Part shown: one piece after another, positions 24,927 through 35,923 of the stretch
Numbering within the stretch: position 1 is the stretch's first letter
Layout: each line of letters opens with the position of its first letter
Assembly (NCBI GenBank): GCA_963969595.1
Contig: OZ018415.1
Span: 3,658,001-3,722,000, forward strand
Direction of reading: 5' to 3'
Length of the DNA: 64,000 nucleotides
Source of the DNA: Neckera pumila
Lineage: Eukaryota > Streptophyta > Bryopsida > Hypnales > Neckeraceae
The notes under the pieces: generated by a model
Databases searched by the model: none
What the model was told of the DNA's origin: nothing
Seen by the model: only the letters and a program-made list of their open reading frames with translations
Program-made: the position numbers and the translations under genes

Positions 24927-26644
24927 TTAACCCTTCTTTGAAAGTTTCATTTCTTTGTAGGATTGGAATATACAAGAGATGATTTTTATCACCAAAATTG
25001 CCATTATTACCAAGAAGCAAAAAGTTGTCAAGTTCACTAGAATTGAAAGTAATCCGAGGCATAAGCATTTCATTTGGTAGAAAAATCACCAATACTTCAA
25101 TAAGAGGTTTCTATTCTCCTTGATAAACAATTTCATTAAAATGGAGGTATTCCAAGTGCCATTTTGGTGATGTGTCATTTTGACCATCTAGAACATGTAT
25201 AGATTTCAAAACAACCATTTTGAATTGTAAATGGGCCATTTTAAAAGGAATATTGCCATTTTAATGAAATTGGCCATCTTTGCTCTAAATTCATTCAAAA
25301 GACTTTAAGGAGCAATTTAATAAAAATGAAAATCTTCATCTATGGGAACAAAATGTCTTTATTTATCCCTAAGGGATAGCCAAAAATTAGTTGTGTTTAT
25401 TAGACTTAGTGTCTATAACCTAAGCATAACCAACTAAGTTGATGTCGGGAACTTGGGTAGTTCACTATACCTTGAAATCCACATGCATACGTCGAATTTC
25501 TTTATTATGGGATTATTTAGCTACTTTTCACAATAGATATGTCCCTATTTTTTTTCTACTAATACTCTTTGGCCATTTTCCTATACCATATGGTAGTTAA
25601 AGTTGAAATTTGAGGCATACTATAATTCAAAAATTTATACACGTTTTAAGGGTTGATTAGTACAACATTTACACTTTGAGTACTCTTAAACACAATTCGC
25701 ACAATCCACATATAAACAGACATCATGTATCAATAATTCATGCAAATGAATCATACATGCACAATAAAGGAAAAAACACAGAAACTAAAAAATCCACAAG
25801 TATTATTATTATGGACTAAGCTTGATTTATGCATTTACAAAATCCAGTGGTTTAGGGTCCCAAAATCTTACAAATTGTGCTAGCAAGTATATTGGTTTCA
25901 GATTTTAGGGTTCATGATGTAATACAATGATAGCCCCTATTTGGGAAAAAATGACTATAGATAAAAAAAGAAAAAAATACAACATTATTCATTATTTTGT
26001 CTATTTGCTTATAGAAAATGAAGCCTATAGTAGGTCTCATGTTGTTTCTAAAGTACATAATTTGTAAATCTACAGAAGAGGAAGTCTTAAAAGGTGGGGA
26101 AGGACTTCCAACATTTAAAATGTACCCGATAGTACGTCTCACGTTGTTTCTAAAATAACCACCATCAAAGAACTTGGGGTAGGAAACAAACCCCTCATGA
26201 CTAGAGTAAATGCCCGAGCTTGGTTAGTTTGTTACTTCTTATTACAACTAATGTTATGTATATCAAAAATAAATAAATAAAAACATTCATCCATTAAGGT
26301 TGATTAAATTTTTTTACAATTGCCAACTATTGGTGCATTAGGAAATACAAGCTAGAAACGGTCTTATAAGTCATTTACTATGCCAAATGCTTTGTTACTG
26401 TAGACCAATATTTTCTTAGAACATCAAGATCTGAGCACCAAGAAGTTTTGACCTATGATCAAAGCATATTAAAAGTCCTTTGGATCCTTCTAATATTTTC
26501 TAAGGCTCTATCCAACAGTAAGATGTGAATCTTTAGTATGCATGGGGTGCAAACACTCTCATTGCTACATAATGTGAAATACCAAAGAAAGAAATTTGGA
26601 AATTTTAGCACATTGATGAGTGAGCATAGCTTTTAGCAACTATA

Positions 26645-26980
26645 ACTAGATAGGAGGTGCTAAAATAGTTCATGCTCTAAGAGTGTTCTTTAAGACATAG
26701 GTACATATTGCATTCTTTAATTTTTCGATTGCATTCTCTAATGTACAAATAGTAAACATATCCATGTTAATTAGGACAGTTTTAGAGCCTTTTGTAATTC
26801 CAGCTTCAAATTAAATTCATAACTAATTCCTCATGCATCCAAAAAACATAAAACAACTTGTGGTAGATGCAAATTCCATTTTCTTTCAAGAATCTTTGAA
26901 TAAGGAATATTTCAAGAGATCCAGCACTCCTCAAATCAAAGTGAGCACTTCAATAGTTGTTTTATGCACCTCCTACCTTA
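26645..26980. mobile_element. GGTAGGAGG-family element in unit 2
   Basis: Left AGATAGGAGGTGCTAAAA, right CACCTCCTACCTTA. Same site as 3924-4260 in unit 1, so inherited through the segmental duplication. Confidence 0.65.
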
Positions 26981-27587
26981 AGTGATAAACCATACATTTG
27001 GACTACTAACGCATTGTACTTCAAAAACCTCTGCAGCCTATAGTAGATTTTCTAATAAGCAAAGGGCCGGAACTGGTTTGACACATTACATTAGAGAGGT
27101 TGTAACATTAGCCGGGAGGGTCACTTGCATTCATGACATTTGTATACGGCTGAGGCCGCAACCGGCAATCAATTTTACTTTAGAGTGTCTTGTTACTTTA
27201 GTGACTGTTGCTTATTAGAAGTTCTAAAGTAGGCACCCCCAAATATGTCACTAACCCTACACCGACATCTTTAATTAGTATACATTTCCAAAATCAATTA
27301 TGTATTGTACCTAAGTATGTAGAAGAAACCATTTTAGAACCAAACTTTGTTCCTTAATAACTTTTTCATACAGTATCCAAATGTCACGTTCTTTGATGCG
27401 TTGGAACCTTCTTTCAGTTGCCAACAAAAATATATGAAAATTTGACCAGTGTAATAATAGTATCTAGGCTCAGTAGCAAAAAGTGGCGGTTTTGGAGTAC
27501 TCACCTTACTGCAGTAATAAGGTCAAACATTCCAGTCAAACTTTCCACTACCGAAGTCCAGGTACGTACCTTTTTTTTCAAGTACCT

Positions 27588-27664
27588 CATTAGGAAAAAG
27601 TTGAACCCTGGAAGAGGCCGTGAGACCTGAGAACGCAGGGAACGCAAGCTGAAAAAAAAAAAAA

Positions 27665-27713
<49 letters not shown>

Positions 27714-28095
27714 GACAGCGAACTGCTGGCGCGGAACAGCAGGGAACAGTGCAGCTGAACTGCTTAAAAAAACATTAAATTTTTTTTTTATTAAAATAAA
27801 TTCAAAATTACAAAATTTTCAGATCTGACATGGCACTATACATGCCATGTCAGACTGCAATCATTACAATTTTTATTATTATATTATTTTTGTTATTTAT
27901 TATTATTATTTTTGTTATTTATTTTTATTATTATTTTTTTAAATTTAATTTTATTAACATTTTAAATTTTTTTATTTTTTAAATATTTTTTAAATATTTT
28001 TTAATTGTAAATCACTGTTGAGTTCCCTGGAGTTCCCTGGAGGGGAAGCTTACACTACGAAGCAGCCCCTTCCAGGGTTCATTTTTTTCCTAATG
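27588..28095. mobile_element. Miniature element, CATTAGGAAAAA termini, insertion in unit 2 only
   Basis: Inverted ends of about 30 bp: CATTAGGAAAAAGTTGAACC and, as complement of the right end, CATTAGGAAAAAAATGAACC, each continuing CTGGAAG. Unit 1 reads through at about 4826-4850. The interior has a long A/T homopolymer (27650-27710), a perfect 12-bp hairpin and a GAGTTCCCTG direct repeat at 28019. Confidence 0.8.
27824..27854. other. Perfect 12-bp hairpin TCTGACATGGCA-N7-TGCCATGTCAGA
   Basis: Perfect stem with a 7-nt loop in the middle of the 27588-28095 element. Same geometry as 10347-10373. Confidence 0.85.
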
Positions 28096-28856
28096 TTTTT
28101 TTCTTTTTTTTCTTCGAAATGGACGGTGGTAGGTACTGTCGGTAACCTTGGTGCAAGTTTGCAAGAGTGCAAGATGTACTGCGGGATACAATTAAATTAG
28201 GATGTCAGACCACAACAACCGACCGGAGTGATAACCATTACCACATACTCACTGTAGGTCAGTTTCGTAAATAATTAGGAAAATTTTTAAATTTTTTAAG
28301 AATTGTACAACTATTTTTGAAAATCTGAAAAAATTTCATTGTCCCATATTCAGAATATTCAAAAATTATTCTTGAGAAAATTTCTAAGATAAAGGAGCAC
28401 ATTTACACATGAATAGAAAAAATGCACTCCAAAATTAGGAGTGTCGAAAAATGTGTTGAAAAATGTGTCAGTAGCAAAGTGTCGAAAGCCGAGAAATACA
28501 AATCAAGTTGCCGATTTGTCCAAATTCTAAAATTAAATTATTTTGGCACCAAGGTGTCAAATCTGACTTGAACCTACGGTAAAACTTGCAAAACTTGCCT
28601 GCAAAACTGAGAATCACCCCCAACCAATCTCAATACTTGATGAAATCAAAAGAAATCCCCTGTTTCATTTGTTTCAAAAGAAAAGAAAAAGAAGAAAGAA
28701 AACGCTTGTCGAGCGTAGGTGTACTGTAGATCAGTAGATGTGAGGTCTTCGCCAAAATGGTCAATGGTCAATCGAGGTGGATCCCATTCGATCTGTGGCA
28801 GTGCTTTTTTTTAACACATGGACAATTTCCATTGAATGAGGGAAACAGTAAGGTAA

Positions 28857-29355
28857 CTACACTTAAAATCGTACGCTTCCTAAAATCGCACAGTGGATAC
28901 TCTTGCCTAAGATGTACTCCCACTATTCATATGACTCTATGATCACTTTTGGGGGCACCTACTCTCAGCACTTTGAAAATTTGTAGTTTATTCACACGGT
29001 GTCCAAAAAATGTATTCTAAGAGAATCTTGAATCCCTTCTTTTTTTTTTGAACAAATTGGAGACCCATAGCATTAAAAAAAAACCACCAAGTACAAAATG
29101 GCCAAGCCAAAAGGCTAGAAAATGAAGAGAGAGCGAGCAGAAAAGAAAACAAGTTACAGAGAAGGCCTAATTAAATAAACAAGGAGGGGGGGGGGCGGCG
29201 CTCCTTGTTCCAACTAATCTGATTGCCATCATGAGTGGCAAGAACAAGGGATTGAAACTATGTCAAACTTGAGGTTGAATCCCTTTTGACTACCAATGGG
29301 ACCCCATAATTTTTTTTCAATATAATTTTGAAAACCATGCTGAATCATGTTGAAT
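28857..29355 (+). repeat. Dispersed repeat inserted in unit 2, itself interrupted
   Basis: Reverse complement of 20395-20660, absent from the aligned part of unit 1 (about 5170). Split by the 29039-29274 insertion. Confidence 0.65.
29039..29274 (-). mobile_element. Retroposed fragment (non-LTR type) with 11-bp target duplication
   Basis: Flanked on both sides by TTGAATCCCTT (29028-29038 and 29275-29285). On the minus strand it ends in an A-run of about 10 at the target duplication, as expected for a LINE or SINE 3' end. Contains a G-run of about 10 at 29186. A similar tail-like stretch lies at 29460-29555. No ORF is visible, so it is either 5'-truncated LINE or SINE. Confidence 0.75.
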
Positions 29356-29560
29356 TACTTAACTGTGCGATTAAAGGTCAATTACCTTACAATGAACCAG
29401 GGAAACTAGTCTCTAGCGTCAATTCTTTTTTTGCTTTACAGACAACTAACAGAGTTTTTTTTTTGTGTTTCTCTTAACAATGAAAAGTACCATTGCATTA
29501 AAAAAAACTAGAGAACAACAACCAAGCCGAGGCTGACAAATGAAGAAGTGTTTTTTTTTT

Positions 29561-29566
29561 TATAAA
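29561..29566 (+). promoter_or_regulatory. Possible TATA box of ankyrin unit 2
   Basis: TATAAA in the same context as 5176 in unit 1 (followed by TTGAAGTCCGGCGCT). In unit 2 it is about 1 kb from the leader because of later insertions at about 29700-30400, so it may no longer serve the gene. Confidence 0.3.
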
Positions 29567-29816
29567 CCTTGAAGTCCGGCGCTCTTGTTTCCGTGTGGGC
29601 TTGAAGGCTGTTGTTGCTGGCCATGAGGTGCTGTTGTTCACGCCCCTCCGTGTCCTGTCCGGTTCCTTCCTCCCTCCCCGGTCTTTGCTGGGTCTGTGTT
29701 GTCCTCTGTCTGTACCTGCCAGCCACAAGTGGCTGGCAGACTTGTAACTTATTGTGCCTTTTTGGCAATGAAATTCTGTTTCATTTTTTTTCAAAAAAAC
29801 AAAATAAATCCTTGCA

Positions 29817-30042
29817 ACTACGCTAATGATGGTATTCAGTGTTACCCACACTACTTGCTTTCAAAATGCCATAAATTATAACTCTTGATGAGTATTTTTA
29901 CCAACTACATTAATTGAGAACTGCAACTTTGGAACATATCAATACTTGTGCTCTTGGTAAAAATATTCATGAAGAATAATAAGTTATAACATCTTAAAAA
30001 TAATTAGTGTAGGTAACACTATTTACCATCATTAGAGTAGTT
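29817..30042. mobile_element. Miniature inverted-repeat element, AACTACKCTAATGATGG ends
   Basis: Ends AACTACGCTAATGATGG and complement AACTACTCTAATGATGG. The arms pair imperfectly over about 85 bp (shared GTGTTACC/GGTAACAC, TTATAACTC, TTTTTACCA). Absent from unit 1. 226 bp. Confidence 0.75.
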
Positions 30043-30179
30043 GGTAAGATGTGGTACAAAAACTTCAATGCATACTCCAATTGAGCTAGAGTTGTAGTAT
30101 TTGTTAACCCTGAAGAAACCACCCGCCTGGTCACTATGAAAAATCATCCTTTTCTGTACACAGTGTGAATCACATATTG

Positions 30180-30388
30180 TACAATAGAACCTTTCTAAAC
30201 TAATCAGTCCCGGACCGGTTTCAAATGGTCTGACAAGATTATATTATGGAGGTTTATTAGCTTATGGAGGGTCATTTTTAGTCATAACCTTTGTTATATG
30301 GGGACAAGTCCGGGATGGCCAGTCTGACAAATTACCTTACAGAGGTTTATTAGCTTATGGAGGATCAACTTAGGGAGGTTCTACTATA
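30180..30388. mobile_element. Miniature element, ATAGAACCTYYCTAAA ends, copy 1
   Basis: Begins ACAATAGAACCTTTCTAAAC and ends TTAGGGAGGTTCTACTATA. The interior has GGAGGTTTATTAGCTTATGG twice. A second copy lies at 41470-41653. Absent from unit 1. The terminus resembles those of mariner/Stowaway-like miniature elements. Confidence 0.7.
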
Positions 30389-30552
30389 TAAAAAAAATCC
30401 ATTGATAAAGGCTCCTTTACTTGAGTCAAAATAAATAAATTCGAAAGTATGACTTCTGCACTTCGGTTTTAAATAGAGAGATTCTTTGTCGGCCAGCGGC
30501 CACTGTCAGCCTCCGCGTCCTCCGTTTTGACGCTGCCTCCGCGTCCTCACAG

Positions 30553-31024
30553 AGGCAAGAGTTTCGTGAAGAGTGCGGTTTAAACGTCCGGTAGTATAAG
30601 ACCTTGAGTGGCACTTCGTTTTCTGAGCATGCTGGCTCTCTAGCTCTCTCTCGTAATTGATCTTGCTGTCGAAGGAGTTTTCGTTTGAAGGTGCAGAGCA
30701 GAGCTGGTTAACTTTCTTTTCTTCCCTTCCTTCCCTTCCTTCTCTTGCTTCCCTTGCTTCCCTTGCTGTGGAGTTGTTGTGAGTCCTTGCACCGTGTTGT
30801 CTGGCTGATCGAGGAGTCGATCTGCGGAGAAGCTGCTGGAGCTTTTGATGAGGCATTATTTGCATCGGAGACGAACTCAAGGTCCTGTCACTTGGACGAG
30901 AGTTTTGGACTAGACAGTGCTTGATCGAGCGGAGCTTTGATGCTTGCTGCTGCGACATTCATTCTATTGTAAAGGCTGTGTTTGGATCGTGGCTTTCTGG
31001 AGGTCTTCTTCTGACCGTGGGAAG
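30553..31024 (+). other. Putative non-coding leader exon of ankyrin gene 2
   Basis: Counterpart of 5511-5984, ending GTGGGAAG|GTGAGAATGG. Contains a pyrimidine tract at 30713-30769 (CCTT/GCTTCC repeats) longer than in the other copies, as is common in 5' UTRs. Left limit approximate. Confidence 0.6.
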
Positions 31025-31254
31025 GTGAGAATGGTGGCTTTCATGCAGTTGTTTTGGTGGTTTTCTACTGTTGAGATCTTTTTCTAAAATGCGGAATGGT
31101 GCAGTGCGTTTTCAAGCTATTGGTATTCCAAAAATAGAGTCACAAATTAACAATTGCACAATTTTGTAACTTTGAATCTTCCTTGTGAATTACAGGCTTT
31201 ATGAAATCTTTATTCCTGTATTTACTTCTAGGTGTTGGTTTAATAGGACAATAA

Positions 31255-32188
31255 CCCCTAAAGGTTAGAGACTTTGTTTTCACCAAAAACGCTCCAAAAT
31301 TGCCATTTCTAGTACAAGTACCAAATTTTAGAAAAAAAACATTTTGGGACAAATGTAACCATAGGATCTTGTAGTACATTAATTTGAGAATTTGTGGAAA
31401 AAATTTCAGAAATTTCCAATGTGTAGATTGCAAGAAAATAGCGTATGAATTCACAAAAATCCTTTTTTTGTCCCTGCAAAAATTTGGGCAGTTGCACTTC
31501 ACAAGGTCACATTTGCATGGATTTTTTTTCAAAATGGTGGTTATTCTTTGAATTCATTCTTTGCAGCAAGTTGGCTACATGCTTGAAAATTTTCAGACCA
31601 TTTGGAATTGCAAAACATATATGAAACAAATAGTAAGTAGAAAAAAGTAGAGAATGATTCAAAATACAAAATTGTTAAGAATTTAGATATGGAATTGAAA
31701 AATGCCAATTGCAACGGTTGTAATGTTGTAATAAACAATCTCCACCTAATGCTTTTATTTTTTTTTCAAAAATCTTGAAAATTGAGTTAAATAAAGGACT
31801 TCAAAGTTTATTTTTGAGTAGAGATTCCATAACTACCCTCAAACTAAGAATCTTCATAACTTTTTTCTCATTAATCAAAATGGAATGTTTCAAAGCTTCC
31901 CGCGTATATATAAATCTAAAGAACCAATTTCAAATTTTTTATTTTAAAAAAAAGTGATTTTTAAAGAATTCTTTTGAGCTGTCCAGGCTGACGTTGAGCA
32001 ATGAAAATTACATGTCATGCAAAAACTTTTTAACCATATACTCAAAAGTTATGAAAATTGTGGGGCCTTAAATCTACTCCTTGGGCACATCTTTTATGAA
32101 AATTTCAAAGAAAAAATAAAAACTTTGTTTGTAGTGAACTGTCCAAAATTGTTTTATTGTCAAAAAATGGTGTTTGGTCCTTTAGGGG
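31255..32188. mobile_element. TTAA-target CCCCTAAAG element A5, in the gene 2 intron
   Basis: Begins CCCCTAAAGGTTAGAGAC and ends TGGTCCTTTAGGGG, flanked by ATAA (31251) and TTAA (32189). Intron 1 of unit 1 at about 6215 reads GACGTTAAACCC without the element, a clear empty TTAA site. 934 bp; its short ORFs are not transposase-like. Confidence 0.9.
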
Positions 32189-32321
32189 TTAAACCCGTCA
32201 TTTGAAGTGGGCCCTGCAAGATGAATTGATCCATGAGAAAAACACATGAATTTTTTATTTGCCACATATGGTAAATTTGAAAACTTTGAATTCATATTTG
32301 CAATTAGAGGCCTTATATTAG

Positions 32322-32490
32322 CTACACTAAATATGGATATTAAGGATTTAAGGGGCCAAATAATGAAGGGAATTTTTCCTTAGAAACTGTATATGTTTGA
32401 AACAAGATGTACAACTCCACGTAGATATTTATATAGTGTGAAATCTCAATTTATTAGTATGGGTCCCCTTAATACCCCTATTCAGTATAG
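32322..32490. mobile_element. Miniature element, CTAYACTRAATA ends, in the gene 2 intron
   Basis: Left CTACACTAAATATGGATATT, right complement CTATACTGAATAGGGGTATT. Missing from unit 1 intron at about 6353 (TTAGCTAAGAGAGG). The duplication length cannot be fixed. 169 bp. Confidence 0.7.
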
Positions 32491-33362
32491 AAGAAGTGAA
32501 GAACATAGAATCAACACGGCACAAAACAGAAGGCTTTTTTTTAGAATTATCTTATGAAATACAGAATTGACTATGTATGACCAACTTTGATTGATAGATT
32601 AAGCATCCTTTGTAGGTTTTTGTATGTTTCCAAAATTTGATAGTTTTTGTAACTAGGAAATCTACCAAATTAAATCTTTTTATAGCATGCTACACTTATT
32701 GAAATATATAAATGTAGCAAAAATTCAAGCTTGCTTTCATAATTTAGTACCATAGACTCGCATAACTTTAGTTGAAGGAAAAATCAAACACTTTTTGTAA
32801 CTCAAAATTTTAAAGTTATTTTTAATTTTTTTTAATAATAAAAATACTTAAAAATTTCAAATGACATTTTTGGCCTGATTCTATATTTAATTTTTCAAAT
32901 AATTGGATCTAAATGCAATCTAATATTGTAATGGCCAAATGTTAAAAAATTCACCTTGTAGACATTATTACATATTACACACTTTATTTGTGATTTCATT
33001 CACTTTTAGCTCCTACATGACATTGTTTTGAAACAATTCCAAAGCAATTTTGAAAGAATTTCTAAATCCTTAAATCATAGCTTACATATACATTAAAATT
33101 TCTATAAATCAATTTTATATTCTCAATTTTGTAAAAATTCATTACATAACATGTTTCAAAATGATCATTGTAATAATAATTTCCCTATGTGTATAATGTG
33201 CATTAGAAATGCAATCTTTGTTTCAAGGTCATAAAAATATCCATAGCATGAAAATGCTCTATGTGAGACTTTTGTATTCTTCAATTACAATCAAAGTTAT
33301 TTCATATTATGAGACTAGAGTTTCATTGAAACTTGTTGTGTGTAGAAAATTTGCCAAAGACA

Positions 33363-35414
33363 ATGACGTCTGCTGGTTCAAACGTTGCAAGTACTAGTGG
33401 AGTGGGTAGTAGCGGAGGACCACCAACTTGTGCATGGTTATCCTTGACTTTGGAAGAGCAGCTTAAAAATTTCAAACGCATGATTCGCAAACAACATTCC
33501 TCTAAATATTTTGATGTTGCATTTTACAAATCTGTTGCAAGAGTTGTAAAGGAATTAAGAATTAATCCATATGTAGATATAGAAAGTCTTCTTGTTCGGC
33601 ACTCTATTGAGCTATTACGTGGGACAACTCCTCTCCACTGGGCTATATTGATGGATGATAGAACAATGGTACGTTACATCTTGACTTTGGGAAGGGTGGA
33701 CATCAATGCTTCAACAAGAGTTTTGGAGGAAACAGCATTGCACTATGCCATAATTGGTGGGAACTATGACATAGTGGAAGACCTGCTTGAGCACAAAGCT
33801 GATGTTTGCATCCTCAATATATCGGGTGAAAGTGCCCTCTATTACATGGTACTTCAAAAGTATTCTATGTTTGGCATCCTCAAAAGAATTCTAGTCAACA
33901 ATGTCAATATGTGTGATGAAGCAAAGAACACACCTTTGCATTATGCAACAAAGGAGGGAGCTATAGATGTTGTGACATATCTTCTAGATGAAAAGGCGGA
34001 TGTGAACTTGCACAATCAATTTGGATATACTCCACTTCATTACGCGGCAGAGAAAGGATCTTTGGATGTTGTGACATGTCTTTTGCAACAGAATGCTGAA
34101 GTTAATGCGTTAAATGACGATGGGTGGAGTCCACTACACTTTGCAGTACAGCAAGGAGCTATGAACATCGTGACGCTTCTTGTGGAAAAGAATGTGGATG
34201 TAGACGCTTTGACCAAAGATGGACTTTGTCCACTACATATTGCAATAGCGGGAGGATATGCCGACATTGCGACATGTCTTGTGGAGCATACTACGGATGT
34301 AGACACTTTGACCAAAGATGGGCTTTGTCCACTACATTTCGCATCAGCAAGGGGATATCTTGACATTGTGACATGTCTTGTGGAGCATAATGCTAATGTT
34401 AACGTTGAGGACAAAGATGGATGGAGTCCACTTCTATTTTCAATAAGTAATGGAAGGGTTGACACATCCAATAAACTAATAGCAGTTGGTGCTGATGTTC
34501 ATGTCAAGGACAAATGCAGCAACAATGCTCTTCATATAGCTACTTGGGTTTATAATAGTAACTATAACATGATGAACATTGTGAAACTTCTTCGAGAGCA
34601 TAATGTCGATGCTAATGCCAAGAATGCAGAAGGATATTCTCCATTTTTTGCAGCTGTGGCTGGAGGTCATACAGAGGTGGTGAAAATATTGTTACGAAGC
34701 AAAGAAAAGATAAAGCTCATGGAAGAATGCAATGGTCAAACTGCAATCCAAATTGCATTTGACAATGGCCATGAGCACATCAAAAGAGCGCTTTTGGAGT
34801 GTGATGATGTGAGCCGATATGTTGGTGCTCTTTATAGAGATCGTCAAGTCTATGTGGATGCTGCCAACGCCATTCTTGTCGGTGCTGCCCTCATTGCTAG
34901 TGTTACATTTGCCTCATGGCTTCAACCGCCATTGGGCTATACTTCTTCCTATTTAGATCTTGCTCCTTCAAGCTCAAACATCAACTATGTGGATGTTCAA
35001 CACAATGTATCCCTACGAGCATTTTGGGTATTCAATACCCTCTCATTTTACTTTGCCATTGGAACGGTGGTGTTTGGTGCTCGAAGTGTATTGCCAAGGC
35101 GGCGAATGTTTATCAAGGACATCGTAGAGAAACTTCACCAAAACTTATTGGTTACATCCATCCTCTTGGCATGTTCAGTTTTCTTTGTCATTATAGCCTT
35201 TGGAATAGCAGGGTGTATAGTCTTGACTCCAACATTGAAGTTTCAATGGTACATGATAGTTCCTACTATTTTTGGAGGCTTGGTGTGTTTGATTAGCTTA
35301 GGGTGTCTATTCAAAAGTATGATAGATGATAATTTAGAAAAGAAAAGAGAAATAATTGGTTTGTATTATTTCGACAATTGGGATCTCATGGACTATAGAA
35401 GGATTCAAATTTAA
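33363..35414 (+). CDS. Ankyrin-repeat/PGG-domain membrane protein (ACD6-like), copy 2
   Basis: 683 aa in one exon. The ATG is 17 bases after the splice acceptor shared by all copies; the in-frame codons before it are intronic. Residues 1-30 are Ser/Gly-rich. About 35-80 is a helical segment also conserved in copies 1 and 3 (SLTLEEQL, SVARVVKELR). About 87-480 gives 12 ankyrin repeats with GxTPLHxA cores. About 491-655 is a PGG-type module with four predicted membrane helices near 503-520, 552-574, 595-621 and 628-652; a QPPLGY motif stands where the family has PPGGY. By analogy with ACD6-type proteins it would sit in a membrane with ankyrins cytosolic and act in stress or defence signalling; function is inferred. 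The tail (GLYYFDNWDLMDYRR) differs from the other copies. This is the best-preserved member of the array. Confidence 0.92.
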   Translation: MTSAGSNVASTSGVGSSGGPPTCAWLSLTLEEQLKNFKRMIRKQHSSKYFDVAFYKSVARVVKELRINPYVDIESLLVRHSIELLRGTTPLHWAILMDDRTMVRYILTLGRVDINASTRVLEETALHYAIIGGNYDIVEDLLEHKADVCILNISGESALYYMVLQKYSMFGILKRILVNNVNMCDEAKNTPLHYATKEGAIDVVTYLLDEKADVNLHNQFGYTPLHYAAEKGSLDVVTCLLQQNAEVNALNDDGWSPLHFAVQQGAMNIVTLLVEKNVDVDALTKDGLCPLHIAIAGGYADIATCLVEHTTDVDTLTKDGLCPLHFASARGYLDIVTCLVEHNANVNVEDKDGWSPLLFSISNGRVDTSNKLIAVGADVHVKDKCSNNALHIATWVYNSNYNMMNIVKLLREHNVDANAKNAEGYSPFFAAVAGGHTEVVKILLRSKEKIKLMEECNGQTAIQIAFDNGHEHIKRALLECDDVSRYVGALYRDRQVYVDAANAILVGAALIASVTFASWLQPPLGYTSSYLDLAPSSSNINYVDVQHNVSLRAFWVFNTLSFYFAIGTVVFGARSVLPRRRMFIKDIVEKLHQNLLVTSILLACSVFFVIIAFGIAGCIVLTPTLKFQWYMIVPTIFGGLVCLISLGCLFKSMIDDNLEKKREIIGLYYFDNWDLMDYRRIQI

Positions 35415-35492
35415 AGTGCCCTCTATATATTTTCTTTAAATTATTGATTTGTATCTTGGCATGGCATTCAACTCTAGGGTTATTAGACATAT

Positions 35493-35919
35493 GTGAGGTT
35501 GCAAGAAAAAAGCAGTTTTTTGTAGCATTTTGCCAAAAATGCGGTTCAGACCATTAGTAATCAGATTTTATCAAAAAAAAGAAGTTGAAACTAAGAAATG
35601 TGCGTGCAAGGGAGTCCTATTTGCACAAACATGGAGGAGATAAAATAACTTGTTTTTAGATGCCCTTTGGTACGCACATGCCCTCCTACTTTGAGAATAG
35701 ACCACAAAAATTTCAGCTCTAAATCATTAATTTTAGAAACTCCCTAGTACTAAAAAGCCTAAACTTCAAAGTGTGATAAATTAGCAAAATTGACCAAGTT
35801 AGCTATCTCCAATATAAATTTCAAGTTCATTAGGTTCATGCTTCAAAAGTCATAGTAGATGACAGCTTTGTCACTCTAAATGTGAAGCAAAATAGGACCG
35901 GTCTTTTTTGCAATTGCCC
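35493..35919. mobile_element. GGGTGATTGCAA-family element with ATAT duplication
   Basis: Left GTGAGGTTGCAAGAAAAAAG, right complement GGGCAATTGCAAAAAAGACC, with ATAT at 35489-35492 and 35920-35923. Unit 1 reads through at about 10055 (ATTAGACCCATCTTC). 427 bp. Confidence 0.75.
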
Positions 35920-35923
35920 ATAT

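Larger units (their letters stand above)
31025..33345 (+). other. Intron in 5' UTR of ankyrin gene 2 (2321 bp)
   Basis: Donor GTGAGAATGG, acceptor TTGTTGTGTGTAG as in the other copies. Lengthened by the 934-bp element A5 and the 169-bp element at 32322. Confidence 0.6.
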
